Source: Pleurostoma richardsiae
Taxonomy: Eukaryota; Ascomycota; Sordariomycetes; Calosphaeriales; Pleurostomataceae
Direction of reading: 5' to 3'
Assembly (NCBI GenBank): GCA_030052745.1
Contig: JANBVO010000008.1
Span: 1 to 64,000 of the forward strand
DNA: 64,000 nucleotides
Of this stretch, positions 37,127 through 48,220 are shown piece after piece. Positions within the stretch are counted from its first letter, which is position 1; the number at the start of each line of letters is the position of its first letter. The position numbers and the translations under genes are program-made. The notes under the pieces are model-generated. The model worked only from the letters and a program-made list of their open reading frames with translations. It made no database searches and had not been told where the DNA came from.

Positions 37127-37807
37127 TCAGTCGACCACGTGCTGCGGGACGCAGAAGTCACTGGCGTCCACAACCGTCTCTTCCAAGTATGAAGCACTTA
37201 GCTGCGGGAAGTCGAGCCACTGAGATAAGTCGCACTGTTGGTACAACGGTCCGGTAGGCGGCAACCATAACGTGGACACAGACGGTGGAGGTGAATACGT
37301 GATAGCGTGTACATCAGTACACAGATCGTGCGGTTGCCAGGGTTCCGCGGATACCGGCCCTTGTTCTCCTTGCTCCTGGATTTCGAAGAACTTTCGCGGA
37401 GTAACACCTGCGACTTTCCTGAAGACACGATGAAAATACCACTTCGACAAGCCAGATTGTGCCGCCATTTCAGCAAGTGTGGCAGGATGTTGTCGCAAAG
37501 CATGGTCCGGATTAGAACGGCACTGCCTTGAGGTTTTCTCTAGGAACTGCTGAACCCTCTCCACTCCTTGTTCGATAAACATTGTCCCTGCCTCTTCAGG
37601 TTTGCACCGTTTGCATGGCCGGTATCCAGCATCCTTTGCTCGTCCAGGACTGGAGTAGAACTCCACATTGGCACGTCGGGCGCGCCGGGCTTTGCAGACA
37701 GGGCGACAGTAGATCTTAGTGGACCGAACGGCATAGATAAATGAACCGTCTGCCCTTGGGTCCCTCGTTTGTACAGCTGCCCACCGAGCCGCATCGCTCG
37801 TGTACAT
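37127..37807 (-). CDS. Ada-N zinc domain fused to AraC-type HTH (AdaA-like)
   Basis: The start at 37807 (MYTSDAARWAAVQTRDP) fits family N-termini; an in-frame ATG at 37942 would add 45 unlikely residues. About 226 residues. The Ada metal-binding domain spans residues 10-80, with the four zinc cysteines in YCRPVC and GYRPCKRC and the known block RDPRADGSFIYAVRSTKIY. An AraC-type half-HTH follows (LAEMAAQSGLSKWYFHRVF, then GVTPRKF). The C-terminal 60 residues match nothing I know, and the O6-methylguanine methyltransferase domain of bacterial Ada is absent. In bacterial AdaA the YCRP cysteine accepts a methyl from DNA phosphotriesters or methyl halides and turns the protein into an activator. 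It is divergent from a flavin-reductase-like gene. The bacterial-type architecture suggests old horizontal transfer. A role as local regulator is inference. Confidence 0.88.
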   Translation of the reverse strand: MYTSDAARWAAVQTRDPRADGSFIYAVRSTKIYCRPVCKARRARRANVEFYSSPGRAKDAGYRPCKRCKPEEAGTMFIEQGVERVQQFLEKTSRQCRSNPDHALRQHPATLAEMAAQSGLSKWYFHRVFRKVAGVTPRKFFEIQEQGEQGPVSAEPWQPHDLCTDVHAITYSPPPSVSTLWLPPTGPLYQQCDLSQWLDFPQLSASYLEETVVDASDFCVPQHVVD

Positions 37808-38367
37808 CGTCGCTAGGTCCGTACGGAGGTGAGAGGGGGGTCTAGATCTACTCAGACATATCTCCTGAATAACAAGATAGAGAGAAGGGCTGCCGCAATA
37901 GACAGAGACATGGCCCACCTTCTCATGATGCATGACAATCAATGATGATTTTAGCGCTTATACACGCCCTTCGCTTGGCGAGATGTCAGCTTGCTCTACA
38001 AGTGACCAATAGGACACTCGCTATGCCGCGGATACCGGAGAAACTCTCTCGTTTGGATGCATTGCTTTCGAACTGGCCACTCCAAGAACATACACCGCGA
38101 TGAAGGAGTTGCCTGCAGGCCGAACAAGCATGGCTATTGTTCGACCGACGCCTGGCGACTGACTGACTCATGACTGCGAACTCTCCACAGCGGACACGCA
38201 ACCGATACAGCATCCGCGGAAATCATCTTTTCCCGTTGACCAAGATGTGAGGCTTATATAAAGGCCGGTTGACAGCGCTGTTTCGGTGTCTTGAAGTCTT
38301 GGGGAAGAGAGACTGATCACACCGCTTGACCGTTTTCTCCAGAATCAACCTTATCACGCCAATCAAC
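37808..38367. promoter_or_regulatory. Divergent promoter, Ada-like / flavin reductase
   Basis: The 560 bases drive both genes. A TATA box TATATAAA lies at 38255-38262, 106 bases before the flavin-reductase start. The perfect 10-base palindrome TCCGTACGGA lies just upstream of the Ada-like start at about 37817-37828, and CCGCGG occurs twice (about 38025 and 38214). One HGATAR site, AGATAG, is at 37875-37880. The palindromes are candidate binding sites for the Ada-like protein or a zinc-cluster factor. Confidence 0.5.
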
Positions 38368-39105
38368 ATGGATCCAACTACCCAGCAAGATACACATACT
38401 ATCATCTCCCCCGCAATTCTCTACTGGGGCACCCCGGTGATTCTAATCTCATCCGAAAACGAAGACGGCACGACCAACATTGCGCCAATGTCATCATCGT
38501 GGTGGCTGGGGCATTCATGCATGCTCGGCCTGGACGCTGAGTCGAAAACGACCCAAAACATGCTGCGGACAAGACAGTGTGTCTTGAACCTGCCTGATGA
38601 GACCATGGTCGCCGCAATCAACGGGCTTGCGGATACCACCGGGTCAGATCCGGTGTCGGAGTCGAAGAAGCTGCGCAACTACAAGTTCGTCAAGAACAAG
38701 TGGGCTAAAGCCGACTTGCACCCCCAGGCCTGCGACTTTGTGGCCCCGCAGAGAATCAGACAATGCAAAGTCCAGATGGAGTGCGAGGTGATAGAAGCCC
38801 ACTCATTAAGATCAGACCTGCCGGACAGGAAGGGACTGGTGTTGGCCGTTGAGGTCAGAGTACTGAGAGTCCATATCGCTGAGGATCTACGCATGGTGGG
38901 ATCTCCGAACCGGATCGATCCTGACAAATGGCGGCCGGTTATTATGATGTTTCAGGAGTTCTACGGCCTGCGGCCTGGCAAGTTGGCCGGGAGTGTGCTG
39001 GGAAGGATTAGCGAGGAGAAGTATCGAGGTCTTACGAAGAGCGATGTCAAGAGATTGCGAGGCGATGACGACGATGAGGTAGTAAAAGGGAAATACGCTG
39101 CATAG
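38368..39105 (+). CDS. Flavin reductase-like FMN-binding split-barrel protein
   Basis: Intronless. The start at 38368 (MDPTTQQDTHTIISPAILYW) matches fungal relatives; the ATG at 38326 is less likely. About 245 residues. The split barrel opens with YWGTPVILISSENEDGTTN and IAPMSSSWWLGHSCMLGLD, where FMN phosphate binding is expected, followed by TTQNMLRTRQCVLNLPDE and the long family insert AQRIRQCKVQMECEVIEAHS. The family passes electrons from NAD(P)H to free FMN or binds FMN as a carrier for partner oxygenases. It is divergent from the Ada-like gene and lies 6 kb from the FMN monooxygenase that would need reduced flavin. Some relatives in fungi have no proven reductase activity. Confidence 0.85.
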   Translation: MDPTTQQDTHTIISPAILYWGTPVILISSENEDGTTNIAPMSSSWWLGHSCMLGLDAESKTTQNMLRTRQCVLNLPDETMVAAINGLADTTGSDPVSESKKLRNYKFVKNKWAKADLHPQACDFVAPQRIRQCKVQMECEVIEAHSLRSDLPDRKGLVLAVEVRVLRVHIAEDLRMVGSPNRIDPDKWRPVIMMFQEFYGLRPGKLAGSVLGRISEEKYRGLTKSDVKRLRGDDDDEVVKGKYAA

Positions 39106-39977
39106 CTTGATGAGTGTGTCCACAGGTCTGTTCACGAGTCTAAGCTCTGCGTTTCATTTGCAGGTCAGGTCGTTTGAGTGGATTCATCTAAGGAGCGGCG
39201 TGCCTTCGCATGTCTACGTCTTTGCTTTATGATGGTGATATCAGCTTAAATTCGATATTGAACTTATCTTTACTCGAGACTAGCGTGAAAAAATTTGAGC
39301 CCATAGTTTTCCTGTTCTTGTCCACAATGTCATAGTAACTCGATCACTGATCTGTGGAGAAGATCATGAAAAGTGGCTTCGAACGAGGTCGGGGACCAAC
39401 GTAATTGGCTGTCGTAGTTACAAAACGATAATGAGAAGGGAGTGGAAGCATCAATGGTACCGCTGGCACGCGTAGACATGTCCTAACTAAGGCTTTGTGA
39501 CATCTGCTTTGGGGAAAGTTGGTGCGAGGGAGTGATTTGAGGGTGGGAGCCTAGTAGCGATGCATGTTCTCGCCCACGGTCCCGGTCTTCCGGCCAAAAG
39601 ATAAGCTTTATACCCATGTCATCTTCGGCGGAGGCCATCTTCGCTGTCCATCAAAAGGTGGCAGTTTTGCGGGTATTGCTCTTTCCTCTGCGGGAAATAC
39701 AGGAGTCATGGTGAAGTTTTCGGCGTCTCGTGGTTATCAAGGACATTACGGGCAGCCCTCTCTTCCCGGCTCATTTCATTGCGATCAAGTGTTTCGCCAG
39801 CCTGAAGAAATCTTCGATTGGGGTCATACATCCGGCCGTTCGAGGAATCACGAGCAACTTTCAAGAGAGCACAGGACGGTCGTCGAGAATGCCTTCAATC
39901 TGACAAATCTGAAATTTATGACACCTCTCGGACACTAACTAAAAGCTGGCGAGGGTATAAATATACCTTCTGGGTTT
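39106..39977. other. Convergent 3' intergenic region
   Basis: About 0.87 kb between convergent genes. A plus-strand frame at 39564-39938 has no domain and I do not support it as a gene. Confidence 0.45.
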
Positions 39978-42900
39978 TCAAAACACTTCTGCACCTATCC
40001 CAACAATCTCACTTGCCCACAACTTCCTAAACAACCCCTCTTCCCTTTCCAACAAGTCCGAAGGCTTTCCGTCCTCCATCACTCTCCCAGCACTGAGCAC
40101 AAGCACACGGTCACAAGCCATAGCCATCTCACGCCGGTGCGTCACCATAATAACCGTGTACGCCGAAAATTCGTCCTCGAGTATCTTTCGCATCCGCCGC
40201 TCAGTCTCGGCGTCAGTACTCGATGTAACCTCATCTAGCAGGAGAAGACCTCCATCAGTGTTTGTCTGCCGCAGTTTCACCCGCCGCCGGAGGACCGCTC
40301 GTGAGAGACAGAATAGCTGCTTTTGCCCTGCGCTGAGTTCGCCTCCACGCATAGGCGCGCCCAGTCCGCCTTTGGCTTCAACAACGGTAGTCAGGCCGAG
40401 ATCGCGTAAGACGGCGTCGCATTCGACATCAGACGCTATATCCCAGGGATCGAGGTTGACTCGGAAAGAGATACCGTCTGGGAGGAAGACGGGATCCTGT
40501 GAGACGGAGATGATGCGCTCACGGAGGACATCCCCGTCGATCGTGTGGAGGGCTAGGCCATCAATATGTATCGGGGCCGGCGCGGAGGCTGAGATGCTTG
40601 GTTTCCTTGGGGGCAAAGGCTCGATGAGGCGGAGTAGGAGTGCAAGAATGGAGGATTTCCCGCTTTTGGAGTCATTAGTTAACGATCTAGAAGACAGATG
40701 ACGTACTAAGAATAGGAAGGAGCCATACCTTCCCGTCCGGCCACATATGGCAACTTTCTCCCGGGCCTTGATTACTAGAGATAGGTGCTCGAGCACTCTG
40801 TTTGTTCCATTATAACTCGCCTCTAACTTTTCAATCTGCACACATCCGGCCGTGGGCCATCCCTTGGGTGGCGCTACAAACTCCCCTTTGCAGCAGTCCT
40901 CCAGCTCAGTCTCATTGCTAAAGCTCTTGAGCCTGCTTATGGCGCCAAGTGAAGTCTCAAGGCCGGTGTATGCAGTAACAATGGCTGTCAGTGTACCCCC
41001 TAGAGTTATGAGGGTGACCAAGCCCGCACCGACGTTGCCTGCGTCCGAGTTTAGCTTGGTTGCCAACGCGACAAGCATGATGGCCACGATGGCTACGAGC
41101 ACGTTCATGGTCAAAGTGAGCCACTGTTGCGCCATGGCCAATAGATACGAAGGACGCTGCGAGTCGTCGAGGAGTGCGTTATTGCGCGCTAGCTGATTTG
41201 GGAACCAGCCAAAGGCTCGGATCGTAGGCAAAGCGGCGAGCGTATCTAGAAAGTGGGTGCTATGTCATCGTTTTGGTTAGCATACGACGGGAAAATAGGT
41301 TCAGTTCAGAGGTAGAGTCTGTAAAGGGCACATACTACAATGGTGTCTTCGCTTCCAGGTCGAGAATGCGCAGCCGCTTGGAGCTCGGCAGGTAGACGTG
41401 CTGTACTACCCAGAGCAGTGCTGCGAAGAAGGGATAGCTCACGGCTAGCCATGCTGAAGATAGCGCTATGACGATAGCCTGGCCAATAGCTGTGGCCAGA
41501 CAGAAGCAGAGGTTATTGACCATGCGTGGCAGCTGTGTGTCCATAATGTTCATGTCCTGGCTGAACAAGTTCAGCACCTTGCCCACATCAGTGCCCGCCA
41601 AGAACCTCAGGCTGCTATACAGAATGGTATTAACGGCGGCGCGGTGGAGATCAGTCCCGGCGAGGCGCACTGCAGTGCGCAGCATAACGAGTCCAGCGGG
41701 AAACACGCACAGGATCACCCCCGCTCCGAGCAGCACGTATATGCCGATCCAGAAGGCAAAGGAGTGTCTGGGAACGGTTGTCCCCGAGTCCTCCGACCAG
41801 AACTTGAGCCATATCGTGGAGAAGTTTGTCGAGAAGCCGATGCCAACGACTAGAACAAGGTACAGCAGTAGTGGCAGGAGCCCAATAGTTGAGAGCCAGT
41901 GAGTGTAGACAGCAAAGTCGACATCTGGGGTAAGCGTGGGTGGGGGTTTGGCCTCAGTAGGCGCAACGCCACCCTGACGCTCACTTTCCGGTATCTCTGT
42001 TGCCGAAGTTATCGCTTGAATTGACTGAGGGCCCATTCCACTTGATCTTGTGCCTGGCTTGGGTGGCTTCATGGCGAGGCGCGGACTCGTCAGACCAGCG
42101 CGTCCAGAGCGCTGCTCGTCCCGCACAATTTCAGCGAAGCTGCCCTGATCAACGATAGTGTTTTCCGAGGACAGGACCACAATGTGGTCGGCAACAGATA
42201 GGAAGTGTGTCGAGTGTGTGCACACAACGGCGGTCGTTCCGCGTCTACGCAGGAGCCCTTCCGGCCCACAGACGGCCTGACACACCTGGTCCCGTGTTGA
42301 ACCGTCGAGTCCACTGAATATGTCATCCAGAACCAGAATATCGGCATCGTGGTAAAGTGCCCGCGCCAGCGCAACACGCTGCCTCTGTCCACCACTAAGA
42401 GAGACGCCGTTGGTGCCGACAATCGTCCTGTCCCTCGCGGGAAGGCTGTTTAGGTCTTCGGCGAGCATTGCCGCATGGATAACGTCAGCGTAGCGGACGG
42501 TGTCGAAAGATGAAAACCCTGTAATATTCTCCTGGATGGAAGCATTGAAAAGGAACGGCACCTGGTCACAGTAGCCGACCTTGTCCGACCCAAAGGCCAT
42601 GGTACCTTGCATATGGGCCACCTCATCCAGAAGCGCACGGCACAGCGTAGATTTGCCCGAGGCTACAGGGCCGACAACGAACGTGATGGACGACCTAGGT
42701 AAGCTCAAGTTGACGTTCTTGAGGGTTGGGTTGTTCGGTTTCCAGCCAAAGCAACAGTCCGTGACAACAATAATCGGCTCTTTGCGTCCCGCATCCAGCT
42801 TCTCCGTCTTCTCACTGACATCCCCTGCTGGACCCAATAAGACTCGCCGGTCTACCCTTTCTTCGTCGATTAGAAACACCTTGATCCTTCTGAGGCACGC

Positions 42901-44565
42901 CACACAGGCGGCGATAATGGGCAAGCTCTGAAGCACTATGAGCAGTGGCGCCGTGAGTAGCGTCAGGAAAGACAGCGCAGTATAAGCACGCGTCTGGTCT
43001 AGTACGTGCGGCCCGAAGGCGAAAGCGAGGGAGGGAGCAAGTGCCTGCGGCAGCTGGCTTAGTGTCGCACTGAGGGCGATCAGCACGCGCGATCGCTCGC
43101 CGACATGGATTTCCTCCTGGCGCTCGCGCTGCATAAGGGCGGCAGCGGGTCCTACCATTCCTGAGAAGCGAAGGTCCTTGATGCGGTCGAGCACAGCTGA
43201 AGTCACGCCAATGCGTGCTTGCACGCGGGCCATCCAGGCCCCTTGGAACCGCACTGCGCGACCGGAGATGGCGAAAGAGCCAGCGAAGCCCAGTAAGACG
43301 AGAAGTAGCGGGGCTAGGAAAGCGAGGCCGAGCTGTCGCTCTAGCAGCCATGCAGCCAGGGCGATCTGGATTGCGTTGGCCCACACCTCGTGTATGAGCC
43401 GGAGCCCCGTATAGATGCGTTCGACGTCTGCGCCCATGAGCGTGACGGCAGCGGTGTCGCCGTCGCCGACGTGCGGCATGTTGGCAGTTTTGCGGTAGAT
43501 GGCCGAAATTAGGAATCCGCGTAGGAGTGACTGGAAGCGTTCCTGGTAATACCAATAGAGAGCGGTGGTGATGGCGATGCCGGAGTAGGTCAGGACGGCA
43601 ATGGCGACGAGACAGGACGCGGTGGATGAGTCGCTTTCGTGAGAAGAGAGAAACCGAAGCAGGCGCTGCAGAAAGAAGGGCTGGCAGAAGGTGAAGCCGA
43701 GCAGACACAGCCGGGGAAAGACGGGCAGCAGGACGGAGCGACCTAAGGGCTTCGCAAGCCACAGCGAGAGGTGCCAAACCGAAGTTTCCATCGACTCATC
43801 AGACGGCGCGCTTCGTGCCGCGAATGTGTCGACCGAGACTGCCCGATCCAGCGCATATAGGTGCTGCATCGTCAAGGGTTCGTGGTAGCCGCGCCACAGG
43901 AGGGAGTTAAGCCAAGAATACAACCCCAGACTCAAGATGCTGCTCGTCTCCTCTGGGCTGTGGTGGACCGCATCCCAGGCAAGCCATCGCCTCCGCCGCA
44001 TACTCTCCAGGATCAGTAATATAAGGTTGAGAACGACGGTAGCCGTGAAGAGTCCGGTGAAAGTTGTCATGTTCCCACTCACGTCGTGGTTGCGGCGGGA
44101 AACGGCGTAAAGGAAAGGGCAGCGAGCAACATTGTACACGAGTGCCAGCAAGAGGTATGAGCAGGCCAGGATAGAGGGACGAGGGCGTCTAAGATGTTCA
44201 AGGGGCAAAAGTGCAAGCAAGAGGCAAGAGGCAGCAAACTCTAGTGTCGTCGATGCCACAAGCCTTGGAGTCCGACGGTTGACATGCTGGGAGGCCAGGA
44301 CAACAAGACCGAGGCGGAGGCCTGCTAAGACAGCACCCACAACCACCTTGGAGACCAACAGGACAGCCGGCAATCGTGCAATTAGAGGGCATCTAGACAG
44401 GTAGAGCATCCGTGGTACAGCAAGTACGATGAAGATTGCAGAGGTGGCGACCGACAGCCAGAAGATCCAGTCGAACGCAACAGCGGAGAGGTTGTATATA
44501 GCGCAGCTGCCCGCGAAGCCAAAGGCGACACTGTTGACGCAGTCGCCTTCGAGGAGAAACCCCAT
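39978..44565 (-). CDS. ABC transporter, ABCC (MRP) full-length type
   Basis: About 1,470 residues in at least three exons, with introns near 41232-41340 and 40670-40730. The second splits the NBD2 Walker A, so GRTG joins SGKSS. Order: an N-terminal TMD0 of about five helices (residues 1-190), TMD1, NBD1 with Walker A GPVASGKST, signature LSGGQRQRVALARAL and Walker B ILVLDDIFSGLD, a linker, TMD2 starting near VYTHWLSTIG, and NBD2 with signature ELSAGQKQLFCLSRA, Walker B GLLLLDEVTSSTD and H-loop VTHRREM. NBD1 has Asp where the catalytic Glu usually sits, the normal asymmetry of MRP pumps, while NBD2 keeps Glu. It would export organic anions or glutathione conjugates at the plasma or vacuolar membrane. 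It lies tail-to-tail with the flavin reductase and upstream-facing to the amidase block. Confidence 0.92.
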
Positions 44566-45398
44566 AACTAGGTTCCTGAAGCGATCACTCTAGTTGGCCC
44601 AAAGCTGCAGATTGTGGGATACACAAACTCAATAAGGGCTCTGGACCAGCCACAGTGGCGAGAGAAAGCGACGTCTTCGCTATGGGTAGTAAGCTTAGAA
44701 AAAAAGCGACAAGATCATGTCATCTATTTCTCACATCGATATCTTGCTCGTGATACAGAGGGGAGATTGAGACCTTGTGGTAGTCGGACTCGGACTCGGA
44801 GTGGACTCGGAATTGGCGATTTCGAAGGACGGGTCGGTGTTGGTGTCGGAATCGGACTCGGAATCGGAGTCGGCACCGGGAGGCGCATCGGCTTCAGCAG
44901 GTGTAGGCGCTTTCGATACGAAATGAATCGACAGTTCCTTAGCACCAACCACCGCATATGTCTGGATAAGACGTAATCAGCTGCCCATGAAGAAGTGGAG
45001 GCGAGAATATCCGAAAAGTAGGTAGGTAGGCTATCTGATTCAGGTGACCGGAATAGGCGAGTGTCGATAACGGCTTGCCCACCCTATAAATTCACAGCAC
45101 TGTGTACTTCGTACAGCTTCATACCGGTAGCCGTTAGCGCTGGAGTGCACCATACATCATCCTGACTTGTCCATACAGGGGGAAATGCTGAACTTTGAGA
45201 ATCCTCTTTCCAATATGCTTTCCCCAAAACATGGTCCATTAGCCCAAGCCTCCAGGGGCGCCACTATAAGAGGGTAGGAAGACGAAGAGGCTTTCTTTCT
45301 TTTTCACCAGAACTAGTGGCTCGTCGAGCTGGTCTGGAATTTTGCAATATGACGTGTCATAGAAGAGTGCGGATATGTAGAGATAGCGTACAAGTGAA
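44566..45398. other. Intergenic region with low-complexity DNA
   Basis: About 0.83 kb between the ABC transporter start and the amidase 3' end, including the hexamer-rich stretch at 44782-44878. Overlapping minus-strand frames at 44724-44957 encode only the repeat (D/S-rich in one frame, P/T/S-rich in another), so neither is called a gene. The left end should hold the transporter promoter. Confidence 0.5.
44782..44878. repeat. Imperfect GACTCG/GAATCG hexamer repeat
   Basis: About 16 imperfect copies of GRMTCG-like hexamers (GGACTC, GGAATC, GGAGTC) in roughly 97 bases. Periodicity is lost in the middle around GGCGATTTCGAAGG. This is a simple-sequence array; it lies 220-310 bases before the ABC transporter start. 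Confidence 0.6.
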
Positions 45399-47798
45399 CT
45401 AGGTCTCATGACAAGTTCCCGACCCTCCCCGGCCTCGCCGGAGGAACTCCTGTAAGACATTACCAGTCACAGTAGCAACAGAATTCTCATATCCATCCCA
45501 GCCCAGAGAGCAGTACCAGTTGATACTCCCTACGCTGAAGACAGCACCGCCACCATTAGTTTCGTAGTAAGTCATGTCACTCCTAACCTTATCGCAGGTC
45601 GTTCCCAAGGTGTCGACCATGGGGAACATGATCTCCTCGTTGAAGACTCCAAATGAATCGTCGTGGCCCGTGCTCGTTGCCAACAGCACGGTGTTTTCAG
45701 GAGATCCGAGCTCGTAGTCGAGTCGGTCAATCTCGTCACCGGACGCACCACCACCGAAGCCATCCGTTCCAATCAGGGGCAATGGCTCGGATTCCGAGTT
45801 CCGCAGGCCTTCCCAAATCCATTGGAACTTTGGTGATGTCGCTGCCGCCTGTAACGCTCGGTAGGGGACTCCTGGGCCGCTTCCACAAGCGCAGCTGCCG
45901 ATCCCGAATAAAGTCTGTGGGTTTCGGCCGCGGCCTCTCCAGAGCCCGCCCTGCTCCCCACTTAGAGAGTGCACACGTTCGCCTGCAGGCATGCCAAATG
46001 ATCGGCAGCCCTGGTCGCCACGGCGAACCTCCATGCGGTGGGGGCGGGAAGGGTCTGTGACGGATGTCCAGTAGAAACCGTTGCCTCCGAGATACATGAT
46101 GTGGCCGCCGTCGCGGGCAAAAGCTGCATATACGTTGAGAGTCTGGAGGCTAGGGTACTCTGGGTGGCAGCCAGTGACGACGACATCATAGTCCATGAGG
46201 GAGTCGGCACCTTTGATGTGGAGGTCGTGATCTGTTAGCACATCATAGCCTCCTCGGCCCAGCGTGCGCTCTAGGAAGCCGAGCATGAGCTGATCCGCGC
46301 TGAACTCGCGCGGGCGGTGGAACGCCCAGTTGACATAACCTGGTCTAATGTTCAAAATGGGCCGCTTCGAGCTTGTGAACACGGTGCCGGACCCATCACG
46401 ATGCACGTCGTAAAGAGCTAGTCCCAAGTCCGCTCGCCTCGCCATCCTGCGCCAGTGATGGTCCTTGCGAATTTTCACTCCCCCAGCAAGTTCCATGTGT
46501 GACGCGCGGTCCTCATCATACATGTGCTCGTTTGCATAAGCGAGGTAGGTGAACGTGGAGAGCACTATGGCGGCCCTTGCTCGGGCCATGCCTCTCTTCT
46601 CCGGAGGCCGGACGAAGAAGGTGATGTCGTCCACAACGTCACGTTCAACACCCCTGACTACAACAGCGTAGGCTCCCGAAACTGCATCTTCTGGGATCCT
46701 GACAGTGAAGTCCGTGGCCCATGCAGCGTCATCTAGGTCGTCCTCGTGGAAATGGATCGCGCCGTACCCGTATTTAGCCTTCGTCCAGTCTGGTTCGGAG
46801 CCGTCCCAGTCGTGACCTTTGACACCTCGGGTAGGTGCGTTCACCAAGACGCCGTGCCTCTCTGATCCCGAGATATCCAAGATCATATCGGACGACAGAT
46901 CTAGGGCAAAGTTATAGTGAGCCCAGGTCTCGAACCTTTCCCCATCGAAAGAGATTTGCAAATGCGGCGAGTCCAGGCGCCCATTCAAGCTGCTGGTTGG
47001 GACATTGCTCGCCACACCGTAGTCGCTAAAAAATCCGGCCGCGAATGTGAGCGGCTTGTTGCCGCCGATCACCGAACCTAGGGACAGGGCGATTTCAAAA
47101 ATCTCTGACTGCGGAGCCTTCTCTGTCAGTCGCGTACGATGATTGACTCGCATCTTGACCGCCACACGGGTGATCTCGAGAGACAGCTCTGCCCAGCGCC
47201 ACCTTCGAAGCTGAATTCTGGTCTCATATCTCCGAACCACCTCACCATCCCCTATATAGGCATCGATGTCTCCAGAGAGGGCAATGACAAGGGCGAATCC
47301 AGTGGCTGCCTCGACATCTAATGTCGACACCAAAGTCTGGATGTGATCCACAGTTAAGAGCCAGGGCTGGACATACGAGCTGAAACGTATTCCTTGTATC
47401 CTCGAAGCTTGGGAGCGTAGCTTCCTGTAGGAGCTAATAAGGGCATATGAGCCCGAATTTGCTTTCTTGTACACTCCTTTGACAATAGCGTCATCACCAC
47501 GAGGGGCAAGTACATCTTCCCGTTGGCACGGCGGAGCTCTGGGATGTTCGAAGCCCTGTACAACGCGTACCAGGCTCCAAGTGAACGTAGGAACAGTACT
47601 TGAGACCTATCGAGGATTATTACCTGTCAGTGCATTGTGGGCGTCATACATATGTACCTTCACGGCAATGTCCTCGTCTGGGGATACAACCCACGGCTCC
47701 ACGTAGCCGATGATCTCGTCTTCGTTCAGATACTCGTCAGGTAGTCTACTCCCTGTGGAGATCTCCGTCTGGTCGAACTGTAGCCCGCCAGTGTTCAT
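45399..47798 (-). CDS. N,N-dimethylformamidase-like amidohydrolase (large-subunit type)
   Basis: Two exons. The start at 47798 (MNTGGLQFDQTEI) is preferred; 47867 is also in frame. Exon 1 carries the family opening EIIGYVEPWVVSPDEDIAVK and joins VSSTVPTFTWSLVRVVQG across an intron at about 47592-47640. About 770 residues, the length of the large subunit of bacterial dimethylformamidase. The C-terminal domain includes RPILNIRPGYVNWAFHRPREF, GYDVLTDHDLHIKG and VVVTGCHPEYPS. From memory of the Paracoccus enzyme, H-x-E with a tyrosine binds the iron, and HPE in GCHPEY fits. That enzyme splits dimethylformamide into formate and dimethylamine and has a small subunit, which I do not see here; fungal homologues lack one as far as I know. 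The true substrate may be another N-substituted amide. It is divergent from the PhyH-like gene. Confidence 0.88.
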
Positions 47799-48090
47799 TT
47801 TTGATTGGGGCGTTGTGCTGTCAGGCTTCCCTGGGATTGTGCAAGCCCAGTGAGTTAGGCCGTGCAACTATAGAATCAAGGCCTAGCAAGGCACGAAGAG
47901 GTGGAGTGTGATCAACTTTGTAGCCTTTCGTCCTCCCTTGTCTGTCTTGCAGGTATATCGCTCTCCGCGTCGATATCTGTGCTGGCATTACGCTCCGCGT
48001 CTGTGGGCCCTATGAAGTGCCTGCCAGTGCGAATCCGGGCGGGGCGCACGCGGTTCCTTATCATCTCGGCGCATCATCGCCGCTGCGATG

Positions 48091-48105
48091 CCGGCACGGT
48101 GCCGG
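48091..48105. promoter_or_regulatory. Perfect 15-bp palindrome CCGGCAC-G-GTGCCGG
   Basis: Two perfect seven-base arms around a single G, in the middle of the amidase/dioxygenase divergent promoter. It holds CGG and CCG half-sites of the kind bound by Zn2Cys6 dimers. A function is inferred only from position and symmetry. Confidence 0.5.
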
Positions 48106-48138
48106 TGTCCCTGGCTCGGCCTTTGACCCACCCCTTCT

Positions 48139-48157
48139 ATTGCCCTGAACGGGCAAT
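48139..48157. promoter_or_regulatory. Inverted repeat ATTGCCC-N5-GGGCAAT
   Basis: Perfect seven-base arms with a five-base spacer (TGAAC). The CCC-N5-GGG core and spacing recur in the next inverted repeat 61 bases downstream, so this may be one of two copies of an operator for the local regulator. Confidence 0.5.
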
Positions 48158-48197
48158 TCTAGTATCATACCTTATCTGCCTTATCGCGCAACCCTTC

Positions 48198-48220
48198 CTA
48201 TCTCCCAAAGCGGGAAATAG
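48198..48220. promoter_or_regulatory. Inverted repeat CTATCTCCC-N5-GGGAAATAG
   Basis: Nine-base arms with one mismatch around a five-base spacer (AAAGC). It shares the CCC-N5-GGG core with the repeat at 48139-48157. Its left arm also contains a GATA-factor site (CTATCT). Confidence 0.5.

Noticed and set aside
42812-43777. 321-codon minus-strand frame
   Set aside because: It lies wholly inside the ABC transporter in another frame, is rich in Arg/Ala/His, and has no domain.
44724-44957. Small D/S-rich or P/T-rich protein
   Set aside because: Both readings come from a simple hexamer repeat.
45653-46060. 135-codon plus-strand frame
   Set aside because: Antisense shadow of the amidase C-terminal domain.
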